From an uncultured Eubacteriales bacterium (GTDB taxonomy: Bacteria > Bacillota > Clostridia > Oscillospirales > Oscillospiraceae): a stretch of 64,000 bases of DNA. Each line of letters opens with the position of its first letter. The stretch's first letter is position 1. Shown piece by piece: positions 35,158 to 42,056 of this stretch. The notes under the pieces are model-generated. The model had not been told where the DNA came from, did no database searches, and saw only the letters and a program-made list of their open reading frames with translations. The translations under genes and the position numbers were made by a program. The DNA lies in assembly GCA_900545495.1 (NCBI GenBank), contig UQZJ01000004.1:77395-141394 (forward strand). The letters are read 5' to 3'.

Positions 35158-35190
35158 GGCGCGGTACGCCGCGAAAGGAGAAAGAGGTAT

Positions 35191-36360
35191 ATGATACAAC
35201 TGCTGGCCCGGTGGCTGATCCCCGACCGGGAAAACGTGACGTCCCCGGCGGTGCGGCGGGCCTACGGCACACTGTGCGGCGTGGTGGGCATCGCCCTGAA
35301 CATCCTGCTGTTCGCGGGGAAATTCTTTGCCGGACAGCTCTCCGGCTCCATCGCCGTGACGGCGGACGCCTTCAACAACCTGTCGGACGCGGGCTCCTCG
35401 GCGGTGACGCTGCTGGGCTTCCGGCTGGCGGGGCGGAAACCGGACACAGACCACCCCTTCGGACACGGACGGATCGAGTACATATCCGGCCTTGTGGTGG
35501 CGGGACTCATCCTGCTGATGGGCGTGGAGCTGGCCAAGTCCTCCTTTGACAAGATCCTCCACCCGGAGGAGGTGGCGTTCTCGGCACTGGCACTGGGCAT
35601 TCTGGCGGCGTCGGTGTGCGTGAAGCTGTATATGTGGCTGTACAACCGGCGCATCGGCCGGAGGATCAAGTCCGCAGCCATGGAGGCCACCGCCATGGAC
35701 AGCCTCTCCGACACGGCGGCTACGGCGGCGGTGCTGCTGGCCATGCTCATCGGCAAATGGTCGGGGCTGGCGGTGGACGGCTATGTGGGTCTTGTGGTGG
35801 CGCTGTTCATCCTGTTCTCCGCCTACAAGGCGGCCAAGGAGACGCTGTCGCCCCTGCTGGGGCAGGCCCCCGACCCGGAGCTGGTGCAGGAGATACGGGA
35901 CATCGTGATGGCCCACGACACCGTGCAGGGCGTCCACGATCTGGTGGTACACGACTACGGCCCGGGGCGGTGTATGATCTCCCTCCACGCGGAGGTACCC
36001 GCCCACGGGGACATCATGGAGATGCATGACGTTATCGACAACATCGAAAAGGAGCTGGCGGAGAAGCTGCACTGTCAGGCGGTGATCCACATGGATCCCA
36101 TCGTCACCGACGACGCGTCGGTGGGGGCGCTGCGCCGGCAGATCGCCGAGGTGGCGAAGCAGGTGGACCCCCACATGACCATCCACGATTTCCGCATGGT
36201 GCAGGGTACCACCCACACCAACCTGATCTTCGACGCGGTGCTGCCCTTTTCCTCCGGCAAGACGCCGGAGCAGGCGGCGGAGGAGATCCGGCAGCTGGTG
36301 CGGCAGCTGAACGACACCTATTTCGCCGTGGTGACGGTGGAGCACAGCTACACGGACTGA
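35191..36360 (+). CDS. Cation diffusion facilitator family transporter
   Basis: CDF proteins export divalent metals (Zn, Fe, Mn, Co) using the proton gradient. Six membrane segments are followed by a cytoplasmic metal-binding domain (~residues 225-389). Metal-site residues in helix II are visible in VTADAFNNLSDAGSS, the loop DHPFGHGRIEYISGL is typical, and the C-terminal domain has HAEVPAHGDIMEMHDVID. The N-terminal DxxxD rather than HxxxD pattern suggests Mn or Fe rather than Zn, but this is weak. 389 residues; GAAAGGAG upstream. Confidence 0.92.
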   Translation: MIQLLARWLIPDRENVTSPAVRRAYGTLCGVVGIALNILLFAGKFFAGQLSGSIAVTADAFNNLSDAGSSAVTLLGFRLAGRKPDTDHPFGHGRIEYISGLVVAGLILLMGVELAKSSFDKILHPEEVAFSALALGILAASVCVKLYMWLYNRRIGRRIKSAAMEATAMDSLSDTAATAAVLLAMLIGKWSGLAVDGYVGLVVALFILFSAYKAAKETLSPLLGQAPDPELVQEIRDIVMAHDTVQGVHDLVVHDYGPGRCMISLHAEVPAHGDIMEMHDVIDNIEKELAEKLHCQAVIHMDPIVTDDASVGALRRQIAEVAKQVDPHMTIHDFRMVQGTTHTNLIFDAVLPFSSGKTPEQAAEEIRQLVRQLNDTYFAVVTVEHSYTD

Positions 36361-36362
36361 AC

Positions 36363-36391
36363 AAAAAAATCCCGCACCGGGCGGTGCGGGA
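36363..36391 (-). terminator. Terminator of the ArsC/Spx-like gene
   Basis: A 9-bp GC-rich stem (36370-36378 with 36383-36391) with a 4-nt loop is followed on the minus strand by T7. It lies between the converging CDF (+) and ArsC-like (-) genes. Confidence 0.85.
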
Positions 36392-36398
36392 CGGTACG

Positions 36399-36737
36399 TT
36401 ATTCCCAGGTCTGCCAGATATCGGGACAGTAGCCCACGGTGGCCTGACGGCCATTGCGGACGATGGGGGCGGCGAAAAGCTCCGGATAGTCCAGCAGCTT
36501 TTCCTCCGCCGCCTGCGGCGTGATGTAGGCCATGTACTGCTCCTCGTAGGCGCGGCAGGACTTGTCCACCAGCGCGTCAAAGCTGCCCACGGCGGCGCGG
36601 ATGGAGCGGTACTCGCCGGGGGACACGCCCTTGGTGACAAGGTCGATATACTGGTACTTGATGCGGCGCTCCTTGAACCAGCGCTCCGCTTTCTTCGTAT
36701 CGAAGGATTTGGGCTTTCCAAAAATTTGAATATTCAT
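36399..36737 (-). CDS. ArsC/Spx-family protein lacking the usual N-terminal Cys
   Basis: This 112-residue thioredoxin-fold protein belongs to the ArsC/YffB/Spx family (MNIQIFGKPKSFDTKKAERWFKERRIKYQYIDL, then APIVRNGRQATVGY near the end). At the place where reductases carry the catalytic Cys (xCFDTKKAER) this protein has Ser11. It is thus unlikely to be an arsenate reductase in the classical way; a regulatory or glutathione-independent role is possible. It is divergent from the sirtuin gene with only 35 bp between them. Confidence 0.82.
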   Translation of the reverse strand: MNIQIFGKPKSFDTKKAERWFKERRIKYQYIDLVTKGVSPGEYRSIRAAVGSFDALVDKSCRAYEEQYMAYITPQAAEEKLLDYPELFAAPIVRNGRQATVGYCPDIWQTWE

Positions 36738-36772
36738 AGACGGCTCCTTGTGGGCAGAATGGAGGGATTTTC

Positions 36773-37489
36773 ATGGATGAGAACATCCGCAGGCTGAAGG
36801 AATTGATCGACGGCTCCGACAACATCGTATTTTTCGGCGGCGCCGGTGTGTCCACGGAGTCGGGCATCCCCGACTTTCGCAGTGTGGACGGGCTGTATCA
36901 CCAGAAGTTCAGCTATCCGCCGGAGACCATACTGAGCCACACCTTTTTTGAGCGGCACACGGAGGAGTTCTTCGACTTCTACCGTACCAAGATGCTGGCG
37001 CCGGACGCCCAGCCCAATCCGGCCCACCGGAAGCTGGCCCAGTGGGAGCAGGAGGGGCGGCTGAAGGCGGTCATCACCCAGAACATCGACGGTCTCCACC
37101 AGAAGGCGGGCAGCCGGGAGGTGCTGGAGCTTCACGGCAGCGTGCTGCGGAACTACTGCACCCGCTGCGGGAGATTCTACGGCGTGGAGCACATCGCGGA
37201 GAGCACCGGCGTACCCCGCTGCGAATGCGGCGGCATCATCAAGCCCGACGTGGTACTGTATGAGGAGCCGCTGGACGAGAACGTAATGATAAAGGCCATC
37301 CACTATATCCGGCAGGCGGATGTGCTGCTCATCGGCGGCACGTCGCTGGTGGTGTATCCGGCGGCGGGGCTTGTCACCTACTACCGGGGACACAAGCTGG
37401 CGGTCATCAACAAGGGCGGCGCAGGCGGCGGCCTCGGCGCTGCCGTCACGGTGGACGGCCCCATCGGACAGGTGCTGGCGCAATTGTAG
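36773..37489 (+). CDS. NAD-dependent protein deacylase (sirtuin)
   Basis: Sir2-family enzymes remove acyl groups from lysines while consuming NAD. The NAD-binding motif GAGVSTESGIPDFR is at residues 23-36, TQNIDGLH at 102-109, the catalytic His is about H121 (LELHGS), and the zinc cysteines are CTRC and CEC. The length (238 residues) is that of bacterial CobB-type enzymes. GGAGGG lies upstream of ATG 36773. The 93-bp gap after it contains a probable promoter (TATTAT near 37555) for the next gene. Confidence 0.95.
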   Translation: MDENIRRLKELIDGSDNIVFFGGAGVSTESGIPDFRSVDGLYHQKFSYPPETILSHTFFERHTEEFFDFYRTKMLAPDAQPNPAHRKLAQWEQEGRLKAVITQNIDGLHQKAGSREVLELHGSVLRNYCTRCGRFYGVEHIAESTGVPRCECGGIIKPDVVLYEEPLDENVMIKAIHYIRQADVLLIGGTSLVVYPAAGLVTYYRGHKLAVINKGGAGGGLGAAVTVDGPIGQVLAQL

Positions 37490-37582
37490 CACAGAACACG
37501 GGGAAAATGCAAGACGGCGTCCGCCGTATAGGAAAAAACGGGGAAAATCAGAAGTATTATAAATAAAAGAGGAGAAACCATC

Positions 37583-37984
37583 ATGAAAATTGCAGTTACC
37601 TACGAAAACGGACAGATCTTCCAGCACTTCGGCCACACGGCACAGTTCAAGCTCTACGAGGTGGAAGACGGCAAGGTCGTGCGTGAGGCGGTGGTGGACA
37701 CCAACGGCAGCGGCCACGGCGCACTGGCGGGCCTTCTGGCGCAGAGCGGCGTGGACACCCTGATCTGCGGCGGTATTGGCGGCGGCGCACAGATGGCGCT
37801 GGCACAGGCGGGCATCAAGCTCTACGGCGGCGTCAGCGGCGAGGCGGACGCGGCGGTGGCGGCGCTGCTGGCAGGGAATCTGGGCTATGACCCCGACGTT
37901 CACTGCGACCACCACGACCACGCCCACGGCGAGGGCGGCCACACCTGCGGCGACCACGGCTGCGGCCATCACGGCTGCCACTGA
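37583..37984 (+). CDS. NifX/NifB-type metal-cofactor-binding protein with His/Cys-rich tail
   Basis: The first ~100 residues form the dinitrogenase iron-molybdenum cofactor fold (MKIAVTYENGQIFQHFGHTAQFKLYEV; TLICGGIGGGAQMAL). The last ~33 residues are packed with His, Asp, Gly and Cys (HCDHHDHAHGEGGHTCGDHG), a likely metal reservoir or sensor tail. No nitrogenase genes are seen here; such orphan proteins are common in anaerobes and are thought to carry Fe-S or Mo/Fe clusters. AGAGGAGA precedes the ATG. A Crp/Fnr gene starts one base after its stop. Confidence 0.88.
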   Translation: MKIAVTYENGQIFQHFGHTAQFKLYEVEDGKVVREAVVDTNGSGHGALAGLLAQSGVDTLICGGIGGGAQMALAQAGIKLYGGVSGEADAAVAALLAGNLGYDPDVHCDHHDHAHGEGGHTCGDHGCGHHGCH

Positions 37985-37985
37985 C

Positions 37986-38642
37986 ATGGAAGCGGCAGTG
38001 AGCCGCCTGCCCTTCTGGCAGCTGCTGACAGAGCAGGAGCGGGACACGGTACAGAGGAGCGCGATGGTGCGCCGGTATGAAAAGGGCACCCTCATCCACG
38101 ACGGCGGCAGCGAATGTCTGGGGCTGCTGCTGGTGCTGTCCGGCGAGATACGCACCTACCTCCTCTCCGACGAGGGGCGGGAAGTAACGCTGTTCCGGCT
38201 GTACCCCGGCGAGCTGTGCGTCCTGTCGGCGTCCTGCGTCATCAGCCAGATCACCTTTGATACCCAGATGACCGCCCAGCAGGAGACGGAGGTGCTCATC
38301 ATCCCCGCCGGACTTGTCGCCGCGCTGACCGAGCAAAATCTTTCGGTGCGCTGCTTCCTCTACGAGCTGGCGACCCAGCGGTTTTCCGACGTGATGTGGG
38401 CCATGCAGCAGATCCTGTTCAAGGGACTTGACCGGCGGCTGGCGGAGTTCCTCCTCTCCGAGGCGGCGCGCACCGGCTCCGACACCATCCGCATGACCCA
38501 TGAGCAGCTGGCCCAGCACATCAGCTCGGCGCGGGAGGCGGTGGCGCGGATGCTCAAGACCTTCTCCGAGGAAGGACTGGTGGAGCTGAAGCGCGGCGTC
38601 ATCACCCTGCGGGATAAGGACGGCCTGCGTCAGATGGTATAA
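37986..38642 (+). CDS. Crp/Fnr-family transcriptional regulator
   Basis: A 218-residue regulator: cyclic-nucleotide-type beta-barrel (residues ~15-120; YEKGTLIHDGGSECLGLLLVLSGEIRTYL), long dimer helix, and winged helix-turn-helix at the end (MTHEQLAQHISSAREAVARMLKTFSEEGLVELKRGVITLRD). Several Cys (CLGLL, ELCVLSASC) could bind an Fe-S cluster or sense redox, but the pattern is not that of classic FNR. ATG 37986 starts one base after the NifX-like stop without a clear ribosome site, so coupling is likely. A matching palindrome lies just downstream before the FTR-like gene. Confidence 0.93.
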   Translation: MEAAVSRLPFWQLLTEQERDTVQRSAMVRRYEKGTLIHDGGSECLGLLLVLSGEIRTYLLSDEGREVTLFRLYPGELCVLSASCVISQITFDTQMTAQQETEVLIIPAGLVAALTEQNLSVRCFLYELATQRFSDVMWAMQQILFKGLDRRLAEFLLSEAARTGSDTIRMTHEQLAQHISSAREAVARMLKTFSEEGLVELKRGVITLRDKDGLRQMV

Positions 38643-38647
38643 AAAAG

Positions 38648-38676
38648 ATCCGACGCAAAAAAGCGTCGGATTTTTT
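38648..38676 (+). terminator. Terminator after the Crp/Fnr gene
   Basis: Stem ATCCGACGC (38648-38656) with its complement (38663-38671), a 6-nt loop of A, then T6. It begins within 6 bp of the stop codon. Confidence 0.92.
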
Positions 38677-38683
38677 CTATGAA

Positions 38684-38725
38684 TGTGACTTTGTCACAGA
38701 ACGGCGGGGCGCTGCCTGCTATGAT
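38684..38725 (+). promoter_or_regulatory. Class II Crp/Fnr-type operator and promoter for the FTR-thioredoxin operon
   Basis: TGTGACTTTGTCACA (38684-38698) is a perfect 15-bp palindrome of the Crp/Fnr half-site type. A -10 element TATGAT lies at 38720-38725 with no usable -35 at 17 bp. The predicted start near 38732 puts the palindrome centre (38691) at -41, exactly the position used by Crp/Fnr activators that replace the -35 contact. The adjacent regulator is the obvious candidate ligand (inference). Confidence 0.72.
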
Positions 38726-38755
38726 AGAGCCACAAAGAACAAAGAGGTGACGGAA

Positions 38756-38959
38756 ATGAAGATCAAGCTCAATCCCGATCAGGAGGTCGTCAACACCATC
38801 CGCGAGGGGCTGAAGCGTACCGGCGGATACTGCCCCTGCCGCCTGGAGCGTACCGAGGCTACCAAGTGTATGTGTCAGGAGTTCAAGGAGCAGATGGCCG
38901 ACCCCGACTTCGAGGGCTTCTGCCACTGTATGCTCTATTATAAGTCCCGGGAGGACTGA
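38756..38959 (+). CDS. Ferredoxin-thioredoxin reductase catalytic-chain-like protein
   Basis: FTR catalytic chains pass electrons from ferredoxin to thioredoxin through a 4Fe-4S cluster beside a redox-active disulfide. The 67-residue protein carries the diagnostic pattern CPCRLERTEATKCMCQEFKEQ followed by FEGFCHCMLYY (CPC-x10-CxC-x-CHC type). ATG 38756 has GAGGTG 6 bp upstream; a GTG three codons before overlaps that site. Thioredoxin follows 41 bp downstream, making a direct partner pair. It is shorter than plant FTR and lacks a variable subunit here. Confidence 0.88.
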   Translation: MKIKLNPDQEVVNTIREGLKRTGGYCPCRLERTEATKCMCQEFKEQMADPDFEGFCHCMLYYKSRED

Positions 38960-39000
38960 CCATACTACGGATACAATCACAGAAGAAAGGAGCCTTTACC

Positions 39001-39321
39001 ATGGCTGAACTGAAAATCACTGCTGCGAATTTTAACGATGAGGTGCTGCACGCCGATACCCCCGTCCTGCTGGACTTCTACGCCGACTGGTGCGGGCCCT
39101 GCAAGATGCTGGCCCCCGTGCTGCATGAGATCGCCGAGGAGAACGCCGGCGCCCTGAAGGTGGGCAAGGTCAATGTGGACGAGCAGATGGAGCTTGCCAT
39201 GCGCTTTCAGGTATCCAGCATCCCCATGCTGGTGGTGTTCAAGGACGGGCAGCCCGTCGCCAAGACGGTGGGCTATCGCTCCAAGGAGGAACTGAACGAG
39301 CTGCTGCGGAGCGTGCGGTGA
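39001..39321 (+). CDS. trxA: Thioredoxin
   Basis: A 106-residue disulfide reductant with active site WCGPCK at residues 30-35, FYADW before it, the cis-proline loop SIPML and VGYRSKEEL at the end. GAAAGGAG precedes ATG 39001. With the FTR-like gene just upstream it probably receives electrons from ferredoxin instead of NADPH. Confidence 0.97.
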   Translation: MAELKITAANFNDEVLHADTPVLLDFYADWCGPCKMLAPVLHEIAEENAGALKVGKVNVDEQMELAMRFQVSSIPMLVVFKDGQPVAKTVGYRSKEELNELLRSVR

Positions 39322-39353
39322 GCAAGTACGATCACTTTTCTTTCCATACAAGC

Positions 39354-39385
39354 AGAGACGCCCGGACTTCTGTCCGGGCGTCTCT
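39354..39385 (+). terminator. Terminator after thioredoxin
   Basis: A 14-bp perfect stem (AGAGACGCCCGGAC with its complement at 39372-39385) with a TTCT loop is followed by a mixed T-rich stretch. It also lies at the end of the converging exonuclease gene. Confidence 0.85.
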
Positions 39386-39420
39386 GTTATTATCTTGGAA
39401 TGAAGGGCTTGCCGCGTGGC

Positions 39421-40293
39421 TCAGGTGGCGGCGGTATAGGTATCCCACAGGTCGTCGCTCATCTCATAGACCACGCGCTTGACCTTGCGGGTGTCCCCCT
39501 CCTGCCGGTAGTGCTGTATCCGCGCCAGAAATTCGTCCCCCTCGGCGCAGCGTCCGTATCCCAGCGTGGTGTTGCCTTTAGTGGCGGAGAATTCCAGAGG
39601 GATCTGCTCACCGCAGTAGGGACAGGTCATTTGGTTGAACCGCGTATCCGACAGCGCAGTGTCCAGATCGGGGAAGATCTGGCCGGAGATCAGCCCGTTC
39701 ATCCGGTCCGCTCCGTAGCCGGCAAGCGATGTACGGTACTCGTCCATGCAGCCGGCCAGATCCATGCGGTCGCAGATGCGCACGGTATTGCGGGTGTCGT
39801 TCAGCGCGTCGTGGGCGCGGTCGGCGGGAAGGCCCAGCATTTTGACGGCGTCCTCCAGCGAGCATTGGCGGTTTTCCCGCAGGATCTCGTGGGCAAAGAT
39901 GCGCTGGAGATCATAGCAGTAGGGGAACGGCTCGGTGGGGATGTGGTGCAGGAGCATATTGTCCAGCAGCACGGGGATGTCGTCCGGCCCCCATGAGCAA
40001 AGCGCGCAGTCGTCCCCGCACCAGTCGATGAAGGTCTGAAACGCCTGGGGAAACAGCGGCGCACTTTCCAGCTCCTGCGGCCGTATTTTGGTGAGCCGCA
40101 CGACAGCGCCGTTCATGTGGGGGTAGAATTGCGGCCGGATAAGGGTCTTGAACTCCCCGACTGCGGCAAAGGTCTCGTCCAGCTTTACGGCGCCGATCTC
40201 AATGATCTCGGAGTCGAAGGGAAACGGGTCTGTGATGGTGTCCTGTTCGGTCAGCGGCTGATTCCACTCAAAATCTAAGACGATGTAGTTCAT
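39421..40293 (-). CDS. DEDDh-type 3'-5' exonuclease domain protein
   Basis: The first ~180 residues are a DnaQ-like exonuclease: ExoI motif VLDFEWNQP (DxE), a central Asp region, and RAHDALNDTRNT (HxxxxD) of the DEDDh class. The C-terminal ~100 residues contain a CPYCG zinc-ribbon half and have no recognised fold. ATG 40293 gives 290 residues; upstream in-frame codons form a low-complexity tail and the ribosome site is weak (AAGAGAAAAG). The substrate (DNA or RNA) is not predictable. Confidence 0.85.
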   Translation of the reverse strand: MNYIVLDFEWNQPLTEQDTITDPFPFDSEIIEIGAVKLDETFAAVGEFKTLIRPQFYPHMNGAVVRLTKIRPQELESAPLFPQAFQTFIDWCGDDCALCSWGPDDIPVLLDNMLLHHIPTEPFPYCYDLQRIFAHEILRENRQCSLEDAVKMLGLPADRAHDALNDTRNTVRICDRMDLAGCMDEYRTSLAGYGADRMNGLISGQIFPDLDTALSDTRFNQMTCPYCGEQIPLEFSATKGNTTLGYGRCAEGDEFLARIQHYRQEGDTRKVKRVVYEMSDDLWDTYTAAT

Positions 40294-40375
40294 ATCTTTT
40301 CTCTTACTCCCGGTAAATGTGTGAGGCACGATGCAATAGCCCTCTGCGGTGATGCCTACAGAGGGCTTTGCACGT

Positions 40376-41215
40376 TTATGGGTGGCATTTTTGGCACGGA
40401 TCATAGCCCTGCGCAATCACATCGGCTCTTGCACCGGTGAATTCGACTTTGTTTTCTTCGCTCATTCTCTTAACATCATGACAACCCGGGCGGTGGAACT
40501 TTTTTGTGTTTATGTTCAGGATATAGGTAGCATTAGGTGCCGCCGAGTTGGAGTCTCTATCCGGTTCTGGTATCGGAGTTGGAACAGAAGAAGGCGTTTG
40601 CGTAGAGGTGTTCGGTATCCCGATGTCTTCGGTGCCAATGGCAGCTTGCTGGGTGTCGATTGTAACCATGTCATTTGGTAGATCCTTATCGTCAGCGCTT
40701 ACATTTGGCTGCATCGTTTCAGACTTTACCTCAGGCTCATAATCTATCGATTGACTGCCGTTTGCTGGAGCGGAGACTTGACCTGACTGAATTTGAGGAG
40801 AATCGGTGTTGCCAGAATCGACAATGGTAGGATCCGGCAACTGTGAAGGCTTTGGAATGGCAGACTGGCTGCCTGAGACGAAGAAAACGGAAACGGCAAT
40901 AAGAACGGCTGCAACGCCTACGCCCATTCCAATAATGGACTTCCTGTTTTGATTTACGAGAGATCTTCGTCGAGCGGACTGTATTGACTTGAGGCGACTT
41001 TCCTCCGCTGCGCGGAATTCGTCTAACGCCTTTTCATCCTTCTTCGCATCGAGCTTTGTACCCAAAGCGTCTATTACCCTGATAGACCGCACAGCGCTCT
41101 TCTTCTTGTCCTTTCGCGCCTGCGCGATGCGTTGTTTCTCTGATTCCACAGCTTGCGTGAGAGATTGCTTCTCTTTTTGGGTTACCTTCAGCTCATCTTT
41201 GATAAAGTCAAACAT
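40376..41215 (-). CDS. Membrane-anchored protein with C-terminal metal-binding (Cys/His) domain
   Basis: A 279-residue protein: charged helical N-terminus (residues 1-90), one membrane helix (~95-115, IIGMGVGVAAVLIAVSVFFV), a long Ser/Pro/Asp/Gln-rich spacer (~116-225), and a compact end domain YILNINTKKFHRPGCHDVKRM ... GYDPCQKCHP. That last module is common at the ends of secreted or membrane proteins in Firmicutes and resembles an Ada-type zinc site with Cys/His pairs. Lower GC than its neighbours suggests recent gain. GGAGG precedes the ATG. Function unknown. Confidence 0.75.
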   Translation of the reverse strand: MFDFIKDELKVTQKEKQSLTQAVESEKQRIAQARKDKKKSAVRSIRVIDALGTKLDAKKDEKALDEFRAAEESRLKSIQSARRRSLVNQNRKSIIGMGVGVAAVLIAVSVFFVSGSQSAIPKPSQLPDPTIVDSGNTDSPQIQSGQVSAPANGSQSIDYEPEVKSETMQPNVSADDKDLPNDMVTIDTQQAAIGTEDIGIPNTSTQTPSSVPTPIPEPDRDSNSAAPNATYILNINTKKFHRPGCHDVKRMSEENKVEFTGARADVIAQGYDPCQKCHP

Positions 41216-41272
41216 CTTACTATCCTCCGCTTTTCGACAAGCATCTTAAAAAGAAGTCATTGTTCTACACAT

Positions 41273-41301
41273 ACTATATACGCATTATTGAGATTTCGCA
41301 A
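41273..41301 (-). promoter_or_regulatory. Promoter of the membrane-anchored Cys/His protein gene
   Basis: On the minus strand TTGCGA (41301-41296), 17 bp, TATAGT (41278-41273), about 60 bp upstream of the start codon. Confidence 0.6.
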
Positions 41302-41332
41302 CCATATTTTGAAGTGGGTATACTAAATTGTT

Positions 41333-41373
41333 GCGAACTGGTATTTGCAATAATACCAGTTCGCTGCTATGAT
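41333..41373 (+). promoter_or_regulatory. Promoter overlapped by a 13-bp palindromic operator (ECF transporter gene)
   Basis: The inverted repeat GCGAACTGGTATT (41333-41345), 6-nt spacer, AATACCAGTTCGC (41352-41364) is perfect over 13 bp. It encloses the -35 hexamer TTGCAA (41345-41350), which is 17 bp from TATGAT (41368-41373). A repressor bound there would block transcription of the ECF S-component gene. The leader is only ~16 nt, so a riboswitch is excluded at this promoter. The regulator is not encoded next to it. Confidence 0.75.
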
Positions 41374-41395
41374 GGGGGCATCTTAGGAGAAGGAA

Positions 41396-41959
41396 GTGTT
41401 TCCCATTAACCAGAAAAGCATCAACAAGCTGACCGCGCTGGGCATGATGACCGCCCTTGTATTTGTCAGCAACTATCTGCGCATCACCATGCCCATCGCC
41501 ATCGGCGGGCGCACCTCTTTCACGCTGGCCAACATTATGTGCTGCCTTTCCGGCCTGCTGCTGGGGCCTGTGGGCGGTCTGGCCTCCGGTCTCGGCTCCG
41601 CTCTGTATGACCTGACCAACCCCGCCTTTGCGGCGGAATGCTGGATCACCTTTATCACCAAGGGGGTCATGGGTATGGTGGCCGGCTTTGCCATGAAGGA
41701 TCGGGTGACGCCCAAATACGGCCGCTGCACCGTTGCCGCCGCGCTGGGCTGCCTCGCCTATTATATCCTCTACTTCTTCAAGTCCTTTGCCTACGACGGC
41801 CTGCTGCTGGGCGGCCTGACGGCCTCCGTTGCGGGCGCTGCGCTGGTGTTGAAGATCCCCGCGTCCCTGTTCAACGGCGCGGTGGCCATCATCATCGCCC
41901 CGCCGCTGTGCCTCGCCCTGCGGAAGGCTCTGCAAAAGACCAATATCCAGATGCCGTAA
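41396..41959 (+). CDS. ECF transporter substrate-binding (S) component
   Basis: S components capture a vitamin or similar micronutrient for energy-coupling-factor transporters. The 187-residue protein has about six membrane helices, starts KLTALGMMTALVFVSNYLRITMPIAIGGRTSFTLANIM and contains GPVGGLASGLGSALYDLTNPAF, both typical of group II S components that share one ATPase module. GTG 41396 follows AGGAG at 6 bp. The substrate cannot be told; the operator found upstream may be the best clue. Confidence 0.88.
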   Translation: MFPINQKSINKLTALGMMTALVFVSNYLRITMPIAIGGRTSFTLANIMCCLSGLLLGPVGGLASGLGSALYDLTNPAFAAECWITFITKGVMGMVAGFAMKDRVTPKYGRCTVAAALGCLAYYILYFFKSFAYDGLLLGGLTASVAGAALVLKIPASLFNGAVAIIIAPPLCLALRKALQKTNIQMP

Positions 41960-41989
41960 CGCAGGCGTCGGCGTGAAATTACCCGAAAG

Positions 41990-42024
41990 AAGCAAGTCAA
42001 GGAAAACTCCTTGACTTGCTTTTT
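41990..42024 (+). terminator. Terminator after the ECF gene
   Basis: A 14-bp stem (41990-42003 with 42008-42021) with a 4-nt loop is followed by T5 and T3. Confidence 0.92.
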
Positions 42025-42056
42025 GTTTGATCGTATATGGCGGCAGCATACGTCGC

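Noticed and set aside
34528..36345. A 605-codon open frame on the minus strand
   Set aside because: It is antisense to the zinc-ribbon and CDF genes, has His/Gly/Arg-rich shadow composition, and no ribosome site.
40338..40371. Inverted repeat AGCCCTCTG / CAGAGGGCT between the exonuclease and the membrane-anchored Cys/His gene
   Set aside because: The loop is long (over 12 nt) and no T-run follows in the needed direction, so a terminator call is not supported.
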